A DNA stretch of 64,000 bases from Mycoplasmopsis cricetuli ATCC 35279 (GCF_000526955.1 NZ_JAHB01000001.1:114004-178003); one strand, 5' to 3'. Positions 45,026-57,862 are shown, counted from the first letter of the stretch. A program made the numbers and translations. The notes: generated by a model from the sequence alone, not told the origin.

Positions 45026-46126
45026 TTATTTACCAAATTTAAAATGACAAACATCCCCATCTTGCATTATATAATTTTTTCCTTCTGAACGCATTTTACC
45101 TGCATTTTTAGATCCTTGTTCACCATTATATTGAATAAAATCTTCATATGAAATGATATCAGCTTTAATAAATTTTTTTTCAAAATCACTATGAATTACT
45201 CCTGCACATTGTGGTGCAGTTCATCCTTTATGATAAACTCAAGCTCTTAATTCAGTTACACCTGCAGTAAAATAAGTTTCAAGTTTAAGTAATTCAAAAG
45301 CAGCGCGAGTTAAAACATCAATTCCGCTTTTTTCAATAGAATACATTTCTAAAAATTCATTTCTTTCTTTTTCATCTTCAATCAATGATAATTCACTTTC
45401 AATTTGAACTGAAATAGGAATAAGAATTTCATCATTTTCTAAAGAAGATTTTAAATCTATAAATAATTTATCTTTATTAAAATTAATTATTTGATCATTA
45501 CTTAAATTTGCGACATAAATAACTTCTTTTAAAGTTAATAATTGGTAACTTTTGATAAGAAATAATTCTTCTTCAGAAAATTCAATTTTACGTGCTGGAA
45601 TTCCTTTTTCAAGAGATTTTTTAATTTTTAGAGCTGCCTGCTGCTCTATTAAAGAATTTTTGTCTCCACTTTTAGCCTTTTTAGCTACTCTGTTTAAAAC
45701 ATTATTAATTGTTTCTAAATCAGCAAAAATTAATTCATAATTAATTATTTCCTTATCTCTTACTGGATCAACACTATCTGCCACATGCACTATATTTTTA
45801 TTTTCAAAACACCTAACTACATGTATGATTGCATCAACTTCACGAATATTTGCTAAAAATTTATTTCCTAGTCCTTCTCCTTTTGATGCGCCTTTTACAA
45901 GTCCTGCTATATCTACAAAATCAAAAGTTGCATGTATTATTTTTTGAGGAGTAACTATTTTTGCAAGTGCATCTAATCTTTCATCTTTTAACACAACAGT
46001 TGAAATATTTGGGTCAATAGTAGTAAATGCATAATTAGAAGAATCAACTTGTTTTTTTGTAATTGCACTAAAAAGTGTGCTTTTTCCAACATTTGGTAAT
46101 CCCACAATCCCTGCTTTAAGTGCCAT
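45026..46126 (-). CDS. ychF: Redox/stress-related P-loop NTPase YchF
   Basis: Obg-family NTPase of 366 aa with ATP preference. [18 protein letters not shown] (G1), YAFTTIDPN (G2), [22 protein letters not shown] (G3) and NLSNDQ in place of the GTP-type NKxD (G4). The C-terminal TGS-like region has [28 protein letters not shown] and [11 protein letters not shown], the family hallmark. Two Trp after residue 295 are TGA-encoded. Transcribed just ahead of tRNA-Trp. Confidence 0.97.
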
Positions 46127-46186
46127 AGTACCTCTTTTATTAAATTAATATTTTAATTATTTTATTTTATCAATTTGAATTAAAAA

Positions 46187-46224
46187 AGAAATAAAAAAAG
46201 GAATTATTTCCTTTTTTTGTTTCT
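46187..46224 (-). terminator. Terminator after nox
   Basis: Stem AAAAAAAGGAA / TTCCTTTTTTT with outer arms AAGAAA / TTTCTT, just 3' of the NADH oxidase stop on the minus strand. Confidence 0.75.
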
Positions 46225-46239
46225 TTAATAAATTAAAAA

Positions 46240-47607
46240 CTATTTTTTATACTTAATTCCTAATGCATTCAACATAGGTACTAAGAAAAAATTAAATGGT
46301 TTATTAAAATGTGGTAAGAAATAAACATCAGTTAAAGCTATTTCTGGAAGAGTAAGACCTTTTTGAATTGCAAGCGCAAACATAAAAATTACTTCTGTAT
46401 GATAAAATTTACCTCATGAACCAATTTGTGCCCCAAGTAATCTTTTTGTGTCTTTATCATAAGTTATTTTAAATGCTACTTTGTCATGTTCCTGCATAAA
46501 TTCTGGGCGATCATTATCAATAAAATATTCTTCCGCTACATTTTTGATCCCAAATCTTTCAGCACCAATTTTTGTAAGTCCTGTTGATGCATAATGACAA
46601 TTAAAAACATTAATTGCATTTGTTCCTACAACTCCAGCAAATGGCACATTAATTCCAGCGATATGTAATGCAGCAACAAGTCCTGTTTTAACAGCATTTG
46701 TAGCAAGAGCCACATGTGCATAATCTCCAATAACTTTATGTTTCATTGCAGCTGAATCACCAATTACATAAATATTTTCATCACTAATTGAACGTTGATA
46801 TTCATCAACTTTAACTGCACCATTTGGTAATTTTTCTACGTCGGTTAAAGGTTCAGTTCTAGGTCTAAATCCAATTGCTAAAATAACAAGTTCAGCTTTA
46901 TATTCACCTTTATTAGTTACAACTGATGAAACATGTTCTCCATCTTTTGACTTAAATTCAACAACTGACTCTCCAAGTTGTAATTTAACACCTGCTTCCA
47001 TCATTCTTTTTTCCATTACATCTGTAAATTCAGGATCAAAGTAATTTGGAATAACTCTATTTTGAAGATCAATTAATGTTACTTTTTTTCCTTTTAAATG
47101 AAAAGCTTCAACTAACTCTACACCAATATATCCAGCTCCTACAACAACAACATTTTTAATTTTTTTATCATTTGCTGCATTAACAATTTCTTCTGCATGC
47201 TGATATAGCTTGGAAAGCATAATATTTTTGTATTCTCTACCTTTACAAGGGGGTTCAATAACTGATGTTCCTCCTGCAAAAACCAGTTTATCATAAGTAT
47301 CAACAAATTCTTCATTTGTTTCTAAATTTTGAACAACCAATTCTTTTGCTTGTCTATTTATTTTAATAACTTTATGTGAGGTTTTTAATTTAACTCCATA
47401 TTCATTTTTTAAAATTTCTGGAGAAGAATAAAAAAGTCCTTCTGGTGAGGTAAATTCACCTCCAACTCAAAGCGCAATACCACACCCTAAGAATGAAGTA
47501 TTTGTGTTAGCATCATAGGCCACAATATCATCTTTTGGATTTACTGTTTGTAAAGTTCTTAAAAAAGAAGTTCCAGCATGATTTGCCCCAACAACTACAA
47601 TTTTCAT
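46240..47607 (-). CDS. nox: NADH oxidase (FAD-dependent pyridine nucleotide-disulfide oxidoreductase)
   Basis: Cytosolic flavoenzyme of 455 aa reoxidising NADH with oxygen, important for glycolysis or arginine-based metabolism without a respiratory chain. FAD site [14 protein letters not shown], redox Cys in [15 protein letters not shown] (the SFLxCGIALW motif of water-forming Nox), NADH site [18 protein letters not shown] and second FAD motif [11 protein letters not shown]. The C-terminal dimerisation domain ends in [16 protein letters not shown]. Start ATG 47607 has AAGGAAATT before it. Confidence 0.95.
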
Positions 47608-47745
47608 AATTTCCTTTCAAAAATTTTTTTGCAAAAATTCATTAATAAATATAATATATTAATTGTATAGTTTAAATTATACATTTTTAAAATTAAAAAA
47701 TATAAATAAATTTAGATTTAAACTAAAAAAAATAAAAGGAGATCA

Positions 47746-48489
47746 ATGAAAAAAATTCCTTTAGGTTATACCAATGAGTCTTATCATTTTAAAGATGAAT
47801 TTATTCAAAATAAAAAAAAGAATAAATTTAATCATAAAATTAATTATGAGATTCTAAAAAAATTTAATTTTGTTCCTGAATTATTAGAAAATTCAAATGA
47901 AACTATTAAATTTCGTTGAATTGATTCAATTCAATATCAATTTAATGATTCACTTTTAAAGAAAATGGCAGATAATTTAAGAGAACTGCACGATTCAAAA
48001 CTAGATTTTCCAAAAACTAATCATGCTGCGCGTGTTAAAGAATATCGTAAAATTTTGAAAAATAAAAATATTAATATTGAAGTTTTAAACAAATATTACA
48101 AGCGAATTAATTTAATTTTATCACACAGTCAAAACAATCGTCCTCTTCATAATGATTTATTTCAAACTAATATTTTGCTTGACAAAAACAATAAACTATG
48201 AATTGTTGATTGAGAATATGCTTCAATGGGAGATAAACATTTTGATTTGGCATATTTTATTACTAGTAACAATCTTTCTGAAAAGCAAGAAGAAATTTTT
48301 TTAAATCAATATGAAAATTACTGGGAAGAATATTTATATCAACAAAAAATATTTATTTACTATCTAATTATTTTATGAGTAAATGCTCAGGAAGTTAAAC
48401 CTTTTGATGATATTCCTTTTTATAATTTGCTTGAAAATGCTGTTTTCAATTTTGAATATAAAAAGAAAAATAATTTATTTAAAAAATAA
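47746..48489 (+). CDS. Choline kinase-like phosphotransferase (APH/LicA fold)
   Basis: Predicted kinase of 247 aa. The N-lobe is short (GYTNESYHFKDEFIQ). The catalytic loop is RPLHNDLFQTNILL (HNDxxxxN) and the metal loop is WIVDWEYASMGDKHFDLAYF, both typical of choline/ethanolamine kinases and aminoglycoside phosphotransferases. In mycoplasmas such genes are often placed in phosphocholine or lipid head-group routes. Position before cdsA, with a 27-base gap, favours a lipid role. Substrate not shown by sequence. Confidence 0.88.
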
Positions 48490-48516
48490 CTAATTTAAAA
48501 ATATACAATAGAAATT

Positions 48517-49542
48517 ATGAATAATTTTAAAAATTCAGATTTTTTGAAAAATCGTTTAATTCCTACTTTTTTGTTAGCATTTTGTTTTATTTTTGTTTTA
48601 ATTGTTTTTCGTTTAAGTTTTTTTAATGCTCAAAATTGATCAAGTTACAGTTTTCTTTCAATAAGAATTGTTTCTATTTTAATTTATTTTATTTTAGCTT
48701 TCCTAGCTTTCTATGAACTTTCAAAGGCTTTTGTTGAATATAAAATATATTCATTTTTACTAACGCTCATTATTTGTGTAAATTTATTTTTAGGGCCTGA
48801 TTATTTTAGATTTCTTTTTTATCAAATTAAATTAAATAATTTTTCATATGAAAAATTATTTAATCTTTTATATAGTGATATATTTTTGTATTTATTAATT
48901 TTATTTGATATTTGTATTTTTATTTTAATTAGATTAATTACTATAAAAAATATTAATTACAAATACTTATTTTTAAAAGCCGTTGTTTTTGGTGTTTTTA
49001 TATTTATTTTAACTATTTTTTGAAAAACTTTCATTTTTTTAAATACTCAAAAAAGTGGTTTAATATACAATATTGGAATTGTATTAATTACTTCTTGTTC
49101 AGATACTGGAGGTTATTTAGCTGGTAATTTTCTACCTAAAACTTTTTTACCTCAAAAAATAGCACCAGGAATTAGTCCAAATAAAACATGACGTGGACTA
49201 TTAGGAAGTGTTATTTTTTCAATTTTTGCTGCTTTTATTTTTATTATATGCTCACACTTTATTGATTCTTATTCAAAAGTAGATTCATTTAGTTGATTTA
49301 ATATTTTATTTGGTTTGGAAGAAAAGAATACTTTTCAAACAAAAATTTCAATAATATTGTTTACTTTTACTATTCCTTTTATTGCTACTATTGGTGATTT
49401 ATTATTTTCAATGATTAAAAGGTGAACTGGAATTAAAGATTTTTCAAAAATTTTTAAAGGACATGGTGGTTTTTTAGATAGATTAGATAGTATTAGTGTT
49501 GTTTATTTTATTTTTTCATTAATAGCTTTAAATTTTGTATAA
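48517..49542 (+). CDS. cdsA: Phosphatidate cytidylyltransferase
   Basis: Membrane enzyme of 341 aa making CDP-diacylglycerol. Seven or more hydrophobic segments. Conserved polar motifs: SCSDTGGYLAGNFLP, ISPNKTWRGLLGS and [33 protein letters not shown], the CDP-diglyceride synthetase signature with Asp residues at the end. It lies between the kinase gene and polC with 14 bases to polC, so the three are likely one operon. Supplies precursors for phosphatidylglycerol and cardiolipin. Confidence 0.96.
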
Positions 49543-49556
49543 AAAAGGAGAAAGTA

Positions 49557-52500
49557 ATGTCTTTAAAGAAATTTTATAGTGATATTTCATTTCATAATTT
49601 TGTTACAAATATTAATCTTGAAAATTTAGATTCAATTAAGGATGCTTATTTTTTTGAAAATGAAGTATTATATGATGAAAAAAATAATTCTTTTTCTTTT
49701 ACTATTTGTTTTAAAACGCTTCCTATTATTTCTGATTTTGTAAAATTAAATAATAAACTAATTGAATACAAGCCTATTAAAATAAATGTTTCTTATCATA
49801 TTGATTCTTATTATCCTGAAGATAATTTAATTAAAGAATACATTTGTTATTTTTTACTTCATAATTCTAATTATTTTTTAAAAGGTGAATTTTATAAACA
49901 AGGTAAAACTCTTTACAATAATATAGATAATAGAAAATGAACTTTTTCTTATACTAATAAAGATGAATTTGAATTTTTGCAATCAATGATTGAATTTCTT
50001 CAAAATCAATTTAAAATTTTAGGTCTTACTAAAATAGAATTTGATTTAGATTTTCATAGTATTGAAAATATTCCTGAAAAAGATATTAGTAATTTTGATT
50101 TTTCATTTAATGAATTTAATAATTTTGAAGATAAATTTAAAGCAAGTGTTTCAGAAGCTAAATATAATAAATATAAAACTTCAAAAAATTTTCAAAAAAT
50201 TTCTATTAGTGAAATTAATTCACTAGATGAAATTCCTGAAAAATTTGCAATTAGTTGTGATGGGGTTATTTTTAAAACTGATTTTATTAATCGTAAACAA
50301 TTTTTTATTTATAAATATTGAATTAGTGATTTTAAAGATGCTATTGAAATTTCTTTTTTTTCTAAAAATAAGCTTTCAGGTAGTGATATTTTTGATATTG
50401 ATGATTATGTTCAAATTTCAGGAATTGTTGAAAATAAATTTAAAAGTACTCAAAAAATTATTAAAGCAGATAAAATAGAAAAAATTAATTCTCCTAATGA
50501 TTTAAGAGAAGATTTAGCACCTAAAAAAAGAATTGAATTAAATGCCAAAAGCCAAATGAATACTATGGATGGATTAATGTCAGCTCAACAACTTGTTAAA
50601 ATGGCTTCTGATTTTGGTCATAAGGCGGTTGCGTTGCTTGATTCTGATGGAATTCAAGAATTTCATAATTTTTCAAGTGCAGCTAAAAAAGCTAATATTA
50701 AACCAATTTATGGATCATCATTTAGTGTTATAGAGCAAAACAACAAAATATTTTTAAATGAATTTGATAATTTAATTTTGGATGATATTGAATATGTTGC
50801 TTTTGACCTTGAAACAACTAATTTATCCCCAATGATAGCAGATATTATTGAATTTGGTGCTGTTGTTATTAAAAATAAAAAAATTATTGAAAAACATCAA
50901 TTTTTTCTTAAAGCTCATAAACCTTTAAGTCAATTTACAAAAGAATTAACATCAATAACAGATGAAATGCTTCAAAATGATGGAATAAATCAGCAAGAAG
51001 GAATTGAAAAAATTTATCAAATTCTAAAAGGTAGAGTTGCAATTGCGCATAATGCTGATTTTGATATGAGTCATATTTTTGAAAAATTTCAAAAATATAA
51101 TCTTCCTGCTTTACAATGTACATTTATTGATACACTTGCTGTTTCTAGATTAATTTTTGATGAACGTTCAAAACACAGTTTAGGTGATACTGCATTTTAT
51201 TTATCAGTTGAATACAATGAAATAGCAGCTCACAGAGCTGATTATGATGCTGAAGTTTTAGGTAAAATTTGAATTCAATTTTTAAATAAATTTAAAAATT
51301 TAAATATTTTTACTACTATTGATTTGTCAAAAATTATTACTGAAAATTTTTACAACAAAAAACGTTCTGATTTTCAAATTAGTGTTCTTGCTAAAAATCA
51401 AAAAGGAATCAATGAACTTTTTAAATTAGTTAGTTTAACTTTAACAGAAAGAGTTTTTAAAACTCCAAAGTTATTTTATGAGGATCTACCAAAATCTCCT
51501 AATTTACTAGTTGGTTCAGGCGGAATAAGAAGTCCTTTGCTATACTCTTATATGTATCGATCAAAATATTCACAACAAAAACTTATGGACTTATTTGATT
51601 ATATTGAAATACCACAACCCAAATCTCTTTTAAATTTAGTTGGTGAAAACGATTTTTCATTAAATGATATTTATGAAATTCTAAAAAAAATAATTTATGA
51701 TGCTCTTAAAAAAAATAAAAAAGTTGTAGCAGTGTCAGATGCAAGATATGCAAATCAAGAAGATCAAGCTTTTTATAAAATTTTAGTATATTCCAAAGGA
51801 GTGGGTAATACTTCTCACTTTTTATTTGATCGTCGTAAAATAAAAAATAATACTTTCAAATTGCCTGATTTGCATTTTTTAACAACTGATGAAATGTTGA
51901 AAGAATTTGCTTTTTTAAAAGATACCCAATTAATTGAAGATATTGTCATTAATAATCCTCTTGAAATTTTTAATTTAATTGAAGATAATATTGAGATTGT
52001 AAAAAAAGATCTTTACACCCCTAAATTTGACAATTCAAGCAGAAAACTTTATGATTTAGTTTATAAAAATGCACATAATAAATATGGTGATGTTTTACCT
52101 GAATTAATTAAAAATAGAATTGAATCAGAATTAAACCCTATCATTAATCATGGATTTGATGTTATTTATTGAATTTCTCATATATTAGTTAAAAAAAGTA
52201 TAGATAGTGGTTATATTGTTGGTAGTCGTGGTAGCATTGGGTCTTCTTTAGTAGCAAATTTAGCTAATATTTCAGAAGTTAATCCTTTACCACCGCATTA
52301 TAATTGTTCTAAATGTAAATATTTTGAACTAAATCAAGATAATGAAATTACTTCTGGATTTGATTTAGATGATAAAGCATGCCCTAAATGTCAAAATATC
52401 ATGTTAAAAGATGGCCACAATATCCCATTTGAAACTTTTCTTGGTTTTAATGCGGATAAAGTTCCTGATATTGATTTAAATTTTTCAGGTGAATTTCAAT

Positions 52501-53900
52501 TAGAAATTCACAATGAAGTTAAAAGAATTTTTGGAGAAAAAAATATTTTTAGAGCTGGAACTATTTTAAAAATCAAAGATAAAACAGCTTATGCCTTTGT
52601 GAAAAAAGTTGATGAAGAATACAATTTTGGATACTCACCTGCTTTTTTAACTTTTTTAGCTAACAAAGTTGTTGGAGTTAAACGAACAACTGGTAAACAT
52701 GCTGGTGGAATTATTATTATTCCAGAAGAATTTGAAGTTGAATATTTTACTCCAGTTAATTATCCAGCTGGTGATAATACAATTGACTGAAAAACAACTC
52801 ATTTTGACTACAAATTTTTACATGATAATATTTTAAAATTAGATATCTTAGGCCATGTCAACCCTACAGCTGTGCGTATGTTAGAGCGTTTAACTAATGT
52901 TAATGCTTGAAAAGACATACCAAGAAAAGATAAAAGAGTTATGTCGCTTTTTAGTTCTACAAAAGAACTTAAAATTAAACCAGAACAAATTGGTGGTGAA
53001 CAAACTGGTGCATTAGGAATACCTGAATTTGGAACTAATTTTGTTCGTAAAATGTTAGCTGAAGCTCAACCACAAACTTTTGCTGATTTAATTTCTCTTT
53101 GTGGATTATCACACGGAGAAGACGTTTGAGCCAACAACGCTCAAACATTAATTAAAAATAATGGCTTAAAAATTAAAGATGTTATTTCATGTCGTGATGA
53201 TATGTTAATATATTTAGTGGATAAAAAAATTGATCCTTTATATGCTTTTAAAATAATGGAAAAAGTTCGTAAAGGTCAAGGTATAACATCTGAAGAAGAA
53301 GAATTTTTACTTAAAAACAAAATTCCTTCTTGATATATTGAAAGTATGAAAAAAATTAAATATATGTTCCCAAAAGCTCATGCTGCAGCTTATGTTATCA
53401 TGGCTTGAATTATTGCTTGATTTAAACTTTATTATCCAATTGAATATTATGCTACTTTTCTAAGCACTAGAGTTAGTGAGTTTGAACTTGAAACTTTAAT
53501 TAATGATTTTGGTGGTGAAAAAATTAATAAAAAAATTAAAGAAATTCAATTGTTAAATGATAAAAAAGCCAAAGACAAAGAACTTTTAATCACCCTTGAA
53601 ATTACAAGAGAAATGTATGCTAGAGGTATTTCTATTTCAAATATTGATTTAAAAAAATCTCATGAAATTGAATGAATTATTGATTACAAAAATAATTCAC
53701 TAATTCCTCCATTTACTGCTATTAAAGGATTAGGAGAAGCTGTTGCAAAAAAAATAATTCAAGCACGAAATGAAAGGCCTTTTCGTTCCAAAGAAGATTT
53801 TTTACGACGTAGTTCAGTTAATAAAACTTTATTTAATACTTTTAATGAATTAAAAATTTTAGATGAACTAAATGAAACTGACCAAATGACTTTATTTTAA
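49557..53900 (+). CDS. polC: DNA polymerase III alpha subunit, PolC type
   Basis: Replicative polymerase of 1447 aa. N-terminal domains are followed by an OB domain (about residues 215-300), a PHP domain ([17 protein letters not shown]) split by an inserted 3'-5' exonuclease ([12 protein letters not shown] at about 415-430, later [11 protein letters not shown] and [11 protein letters not shown]). A zinc finger (CSKCKYF...CPKC) lies near residues 920-950. The catalytic region has DIDLNFSGE with the two Asp of the palm and a third in [17 protein letters not shown]. The end is a thumb/HhH region ([13 protein letters not shown]). Many Trp are TGA. The PHP motifs look degenerate. Confidence 0.97.
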
Positions 53901-53931
53901 AAAAATGCATAGTATTAAATATGCATTTTTC
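53899..53931. terminator. Bidirectional terminator between polC and p69
   Basis: Stem AAAAATGCATA / TATGCATTTTT shared by convergent polC and the permease gene. Confidence 0.8.
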
Positions 53932-55609
53932 TATTTATTTTTTTTGTTATAAATCAACCAATAAAATTAATTATCAAAATATTTATAATAATAATTCACA
54001 TATATGCAAATGCTTCAGATAGCGAATTTGTTTTAAAATTTAAATATCTATACATATTGCCACCTAAAAGAAAATCATGTTGTGAAAAAAAACTATATAA
54101 AATAATTGCTCTAAAACATATTTCAAAGTAAACTACTAAAATTGCAATTAATTCAATTTTAATTTTTGGTAACAAATAATTAAAATAAATTTTTCTTTTT
54201 GATCAACCATTTAACTTTAAATTATAAAGTGTGCTCATTTCAATTTTATTAATTGTTTCATTTAACTGCTTTAAAATAGACCCAGAATAATGAATTCCCA
54301 AAGCAATTAAAATTGGCGTAATAGATGTCATAAAAAGCGGGCTCAAAACATAATATACAATTGTTACTGGAGTAACTCTAAACAAAATTAAAAATATCTT
54401 AATTAAAAATCTTATATATTTAGAATTATTAAAATCCACTAAAAAATAAAGTAAAAAAATAGTAATTGCAATCAATATAATAAAAACAATAAAAGCATTT
54501 AAATAAGTTTGTAAAATTTGTAAAATTAAATTTTTTTCAACACTAAAACTTTTGAAAGATAAAATAGAAAAATTTGGATTAAAAAAACTTTTAATATAAT
54601 TTTTGTAAAAATCAAATTGAATAATTTCGCTGCTAGTATTGATAATTCAATAAAGGGAAAAAATAGCAATCAATATAAATAAAAATAAAATAAATAATTT
54701 TCTTTTTTTAGTAATTCAAAAAATTTTTTTTCTTGTTATATGATTTTCATTAAATTTTTTTGATATATCTTTTAATAAAAATTTATTAATTAAAATATTG
54801 AAAATTTCTATTAATATAATAAATAAAATTAAAATAAATAAAGGAATTCCTAAAAAATTAGCATTTTCTTTTCCTTCTGAAATCAAAGTTCCAATTCCAA
54901 TCAAACCCATTGCTGAAAGTAATGCTGATCATCGAATATTCGACTCAAGAGAATATAAAAATAAACTAATAAATTTATTATTAATTCTAGGTCATATTTC
55001 TTTAAAAAAAGCATAAAATTTACTATTTCCTAATTTAATTGATAAGTAATAATATTTTGTATCTACACTTTGAAGTATTTCTAAAAAATATTTATGAAGT
55101 CACAATCATGTAAATCAAAAATATACCATTAAAATAGCTAATTGAGAGTTTAATGATTCATTAAATAATGTGATTATAAAAATTTCAGGAATTGATCTTA
55201 AAAAAAGAGCTAATATTCTATTTATAAAACTTCAATATTTATTATTAAATTTTGAATTAGTTACAAATGAACTAATTAAACTTAAAATAAAACCTAAAAA
55301 AGTTCCAGTAATAGCTGTTTTTATACTAATAAATAGTAATTTAAAGCTTTCACTTCACAAATTTTTTTCAACACCATCTGTTTTGCTAAAATTTGTAAAA
55401 CTTAAAATTTTTTTTAGATTTTTTAAAAAAATTTCAATTCCACTTTTATTAACTTTAAAATCTAAACTTAAAAACAAACTAATTGAAATAATAAAAATTA
55501 AAAATCATAAAAATTTTTTAAATTTTGGATTTAATATTCTTTGTTTTTTGTGTCCTTCGATTGATAAAAATAGTCATGTTTTTTTAATTTTTATATTTTC
55601 TTTATTCAA
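53915..55609 (-). CDS. ABC transporter permease, P69/PhnE-type, thiamine-linked
   Basis: Membrane subunit of 564 aa of the P37-P29-P69 system. About twelve membrane helices arranged as two fused halves. The first half has the permease EAA-type loop SIKLGNSKFYAFFKEIWPRINNKF, and the second has NLKLNGWSKRKIYFNYLLPKIKIE. Its start is a TTG at 55609, one base after the P29 stop, with AAAGGA about 10 bases upstream; no better start exists before the first helix. Substrate is inferred from the TPP riboswitch at the head of the operon. Confidence 0.88.
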
Positions 55610-55610
55610 T

Positions 55611-56333
55611 TTAAATTAATTCCTTTACTTGATCAAAAGTTAAATTTTTATTTTCAATTAGTTTTACTGTTTTATCTTTTACAACTAAAAAATAATCAAA
55701 GTTTTTAAAAGCTAATTGTAAATCATGCATAATAACTAAAATTGATAAATTATATTCATTATTTAATCATTTTAATAATTTAATCACTTCTTTTGATGAT
55801 GAATAATCTAAACTAGAGGTAGGTTCATCAGCTAAAATAATTTTACTTTTTTTCATCAAAATTTTAGCTATTTCGACTCTTTGTTTTTCACCTCCACTAA
55901 GTTCATCTGTTCTAGTAAAAATTTTATTTAAGATATTTAATTTTTTTAAATAAAAAAATATCAATTTTTCTTGTTCATTAGTTAATATTGAAAACATTTT
56001 ATATCAAAAATTTTTATACTTAATGTTAGATCTAACAATGCTATTATACACTGAATCAGATTCTATTAAGTTTGTATTTTGAGATAAAAAAGCAATATCT
56101 TTGTTTAAATTTTTTTTTAATTTATCACTAATAATTTCTTTATTAAAAAATATTTTTCCATTAGATACTTTTTCATTATCTATAATTGAAGTTAATAGAG
56201 TGGTTTTTCCTGATCCGGATTTTCCAATAATAGCAATCATTTTTTCTTTTGGAATTTGTAAATTTAAATTATCAAAAATTAAGTTTTTATCATATGAAAT
56301 ATTAACATTTTCAAAAACTATAATATTTTTCAT
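55611..56333 (-). CDS. ABC transporter ATP-binding protein, P29/PhnC type
   Basis: ATPase of 240 aa. Walker [10 protein letters not shown] at about residues 37-45, Q-loop FLSQNTNLI, signature [32 protein letters not shown] with Walker B, and H-switch [10 protein letters not shown]. The sequence groups with the phosphonate-type PhnC/P29 ATPases by size and context. It is placed between P37 and P69 with gaps of 7 and 1 bases. Two TGA Trp split it in standard-code reading. Confidence 0.93.
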
Positions 56334-56340
56334 TCACTAA

Positions 56341-57585
56341 TTAATTAATTAATTCTTTCTGGATATCATATTTTTTTTCAAATTCATCTTTATCAATTAA
56401 CTTAAACTTATTAAATCCACTATAAATTCCATAAGTATTTTCTTCATATTTAAGTTCTGATAAACTTTGTGCTAAAAATTTTTTTTGATTTTCATCAATA
56501 TTTTTTCTAGCTAAAATTACATTATAAAAAATAGGTCCTGCTAAAGTTAAATATCTAACTTGCTCATCTGGATAATTTTCTGGTTTAAAATTATAACCTG
56601 ATTTTAAATCATCTTCTTTTATAAGTGGATAAGTTCAATTAAAAACACCATCATCTGAAAAAACAATATTATATTTTTTATTTTCTGAAGTAGAATTTCC
56701 TATAATATTTTCTACACTTTTTCCTAATAAAACTAAATTTTTGTTATTTGTATTTTTTAAATAATCAACAATTTCTTTATATGATAAATTAAAATTTTTT
56801 GCAATTAATTTTGCTTGAACTATAAATTTTGAAATTGATGTTGACTTTTTAAATGCAATTCCGAATTTTTTAAATTTTTCTCAATCTTTATCAATTCAAG
56901 CTTTTTTTATTTCATCTCTTTGTTTTTTTGTTCCTGAAATTAATATTGCTCCAAAAAAGCTATCAGTATAAGAAGTTTCTTTTGAAGGGTCTTGATAAAA
57001 ATAGCTAAATTTTGATCCATCTCATTTTAAAAAATCTTTTTTATCAACTCAATCTTTAGGATATGATCCTATTTTAGTATTTTCAAGTTGTATTTCATTT
57101 GCTTTTTCTGCTAATTTAAGCATTTTTTCAGAATATAAAGAATTATCTAAATATATTTCTTCATTTGGAGATCATAAAAATTTTAATGTTTCTGTTTGAA
57201 CTACTGGTAATAAGAGATCTTCTTTTGGTTTATTTATTATGTCTGAAAAAGATAAAACAATAAAATCATTATTTAAATTTCCTGATTCAACATTTTGATA
57301 TTCATTTGATGTTTTTTCAACAAATTTGAGATTAATTTTTACATCCTGATAATTTTTAGTTAAATTATTGTTATTTTTTAATTCATTAAATTTTTTACTT
57401 ACTAATTTTTCTCATTTAAGCTTTTCTTCTTCAGTAAAATTGTTATTTGGAACTGGAGCAATAATAGTTAAATTTGCATCTCAATTAATTGTTTGTGTTT
57501 GACATGATTTTACACTTAAAACTCCAATTGATAATAAAGGAAATAGTGTTATTATTTTCTTTCAAAATAAATTTCTTTTTTTCAT
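56341..57585 (-). CDS. P37/Cypl-type substrate-binding lipoprotein, thiamine-linked
   Basis: Lipoprotein of 414 aa, the ligand-binding part of the importer. Signal MKKRNLFWKKIITLFPLLS with lipobox GVLSVKSC. The mature part has ANLTIIAPVPNNNFTEEEK, VLSFSDIINKP, DPSKETSYTDSFFGAILISG and YNIVFSDDGVFNWTYP, a periplasmic-binding fold of the PhnD/P37 type. The M. hyorhinis homologue P37/Cypl was crystallised with thiamine pyrophosphate bound. The TPP riboswitch directly upstream agrees with that ligand. The ATG is 2 bases after the T run of the switch hairpin, with AGGGG as ribosome site. Confidence 0.9.
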
Positions 57586-57586
57586 T

Positions 57587-57610
57587 AAAAAACCCCTAAT
57601 TTAGAGGTGC
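57587..57610 (-). terminator. Expression-platform hairpin of the TPP riboswitch
   Basis: On the minus strand ACCTCTA pairs with TAGGGGT around a 3-base loop and is followed by TTTTTT, two bases before the P37 start codon. The 3' arm contains AGGGG, the likely ribosome site. The hairpin could end transcription, hide the ribosome site, or both. Confidence 0.8.
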
Positions 57611-57720
57611 TTTTTAAAATACTTTTACTTTTTTGTTCAGATAAATTTAACTTAACTACGCAAGCATTACCTTGATCAGTTTAGGTATTTCTCAGCTTTT
57701 AAAAAGCACCCTCGTTAATA
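57604..57720 (-). promoter_or_regulatory. TPP (THI-box) riboswitch
   Basis: RNA aptamer at 57651-57720 upstream of the P37 gene. Conserved aptamer pieces are present in order: GAGGGTGC, CTGAGA (57690-57695), ACTGATC (57674-57680), GGTAATGC (57664-57671) and GCGTAG (57656-57661). P1 can form from TTAAC and GTTAA, P3 from GCTTT/AAAGC, P5 from CAAG/CTTG. Further on, AAAAAGCACCTC (57604-57615) is complementary, apart from one bulge, to the aptamer's own GAGGGTGCTTTTT (57701-57713). Without ligand that pairing would break the aptamer and free the gene; with TPP bound the same strand closes the hairpin next to the start. It therefore reads as an OFF switch. Confidence 0.93.
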
Positions 57721-57727
57721 CTTATAA

Positions 57728-57733
57728 ATTATA
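57728..57733 (-). promoter_or_regulatory. -10 box of the thiamine-linked transporter operon
   Basis: TATAAT on the minus strand about 8-10 bases before the first paired base of the aptamer, where transcription should start. The -35 is weak. Confidence 0.65.
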
Positions 57734-57755
57734 CTATACTTTATAAATAAAAATA

Positions 57756-57819
<64 letters not shown>

Positions 57820-57821
<2 letters not shown>

Positions 57822-57844
57822 CTTTAAGTTTTTCACTTAAAGTT
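57820..57844 (-). terminator. Terminator after the 167-aa membrane protein gene
   Basis: Stem AACTTTAAG / CTTAAAGTT followed on the minus strand by a T18 run, 20 bases after the stop codon. Confidence 0.75.
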
Positions 57845-57862
57845 ATATTAAAAAATATTAAA

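Noticed and set aside
57587..57720. Simple terminator or T-box in front of P37
   Set aside because: The CTGAGA, ACTGATC, GGTAATGC and GCGTAG blocks in order are those of a TPP aptamer, and no T-box sequence is present.
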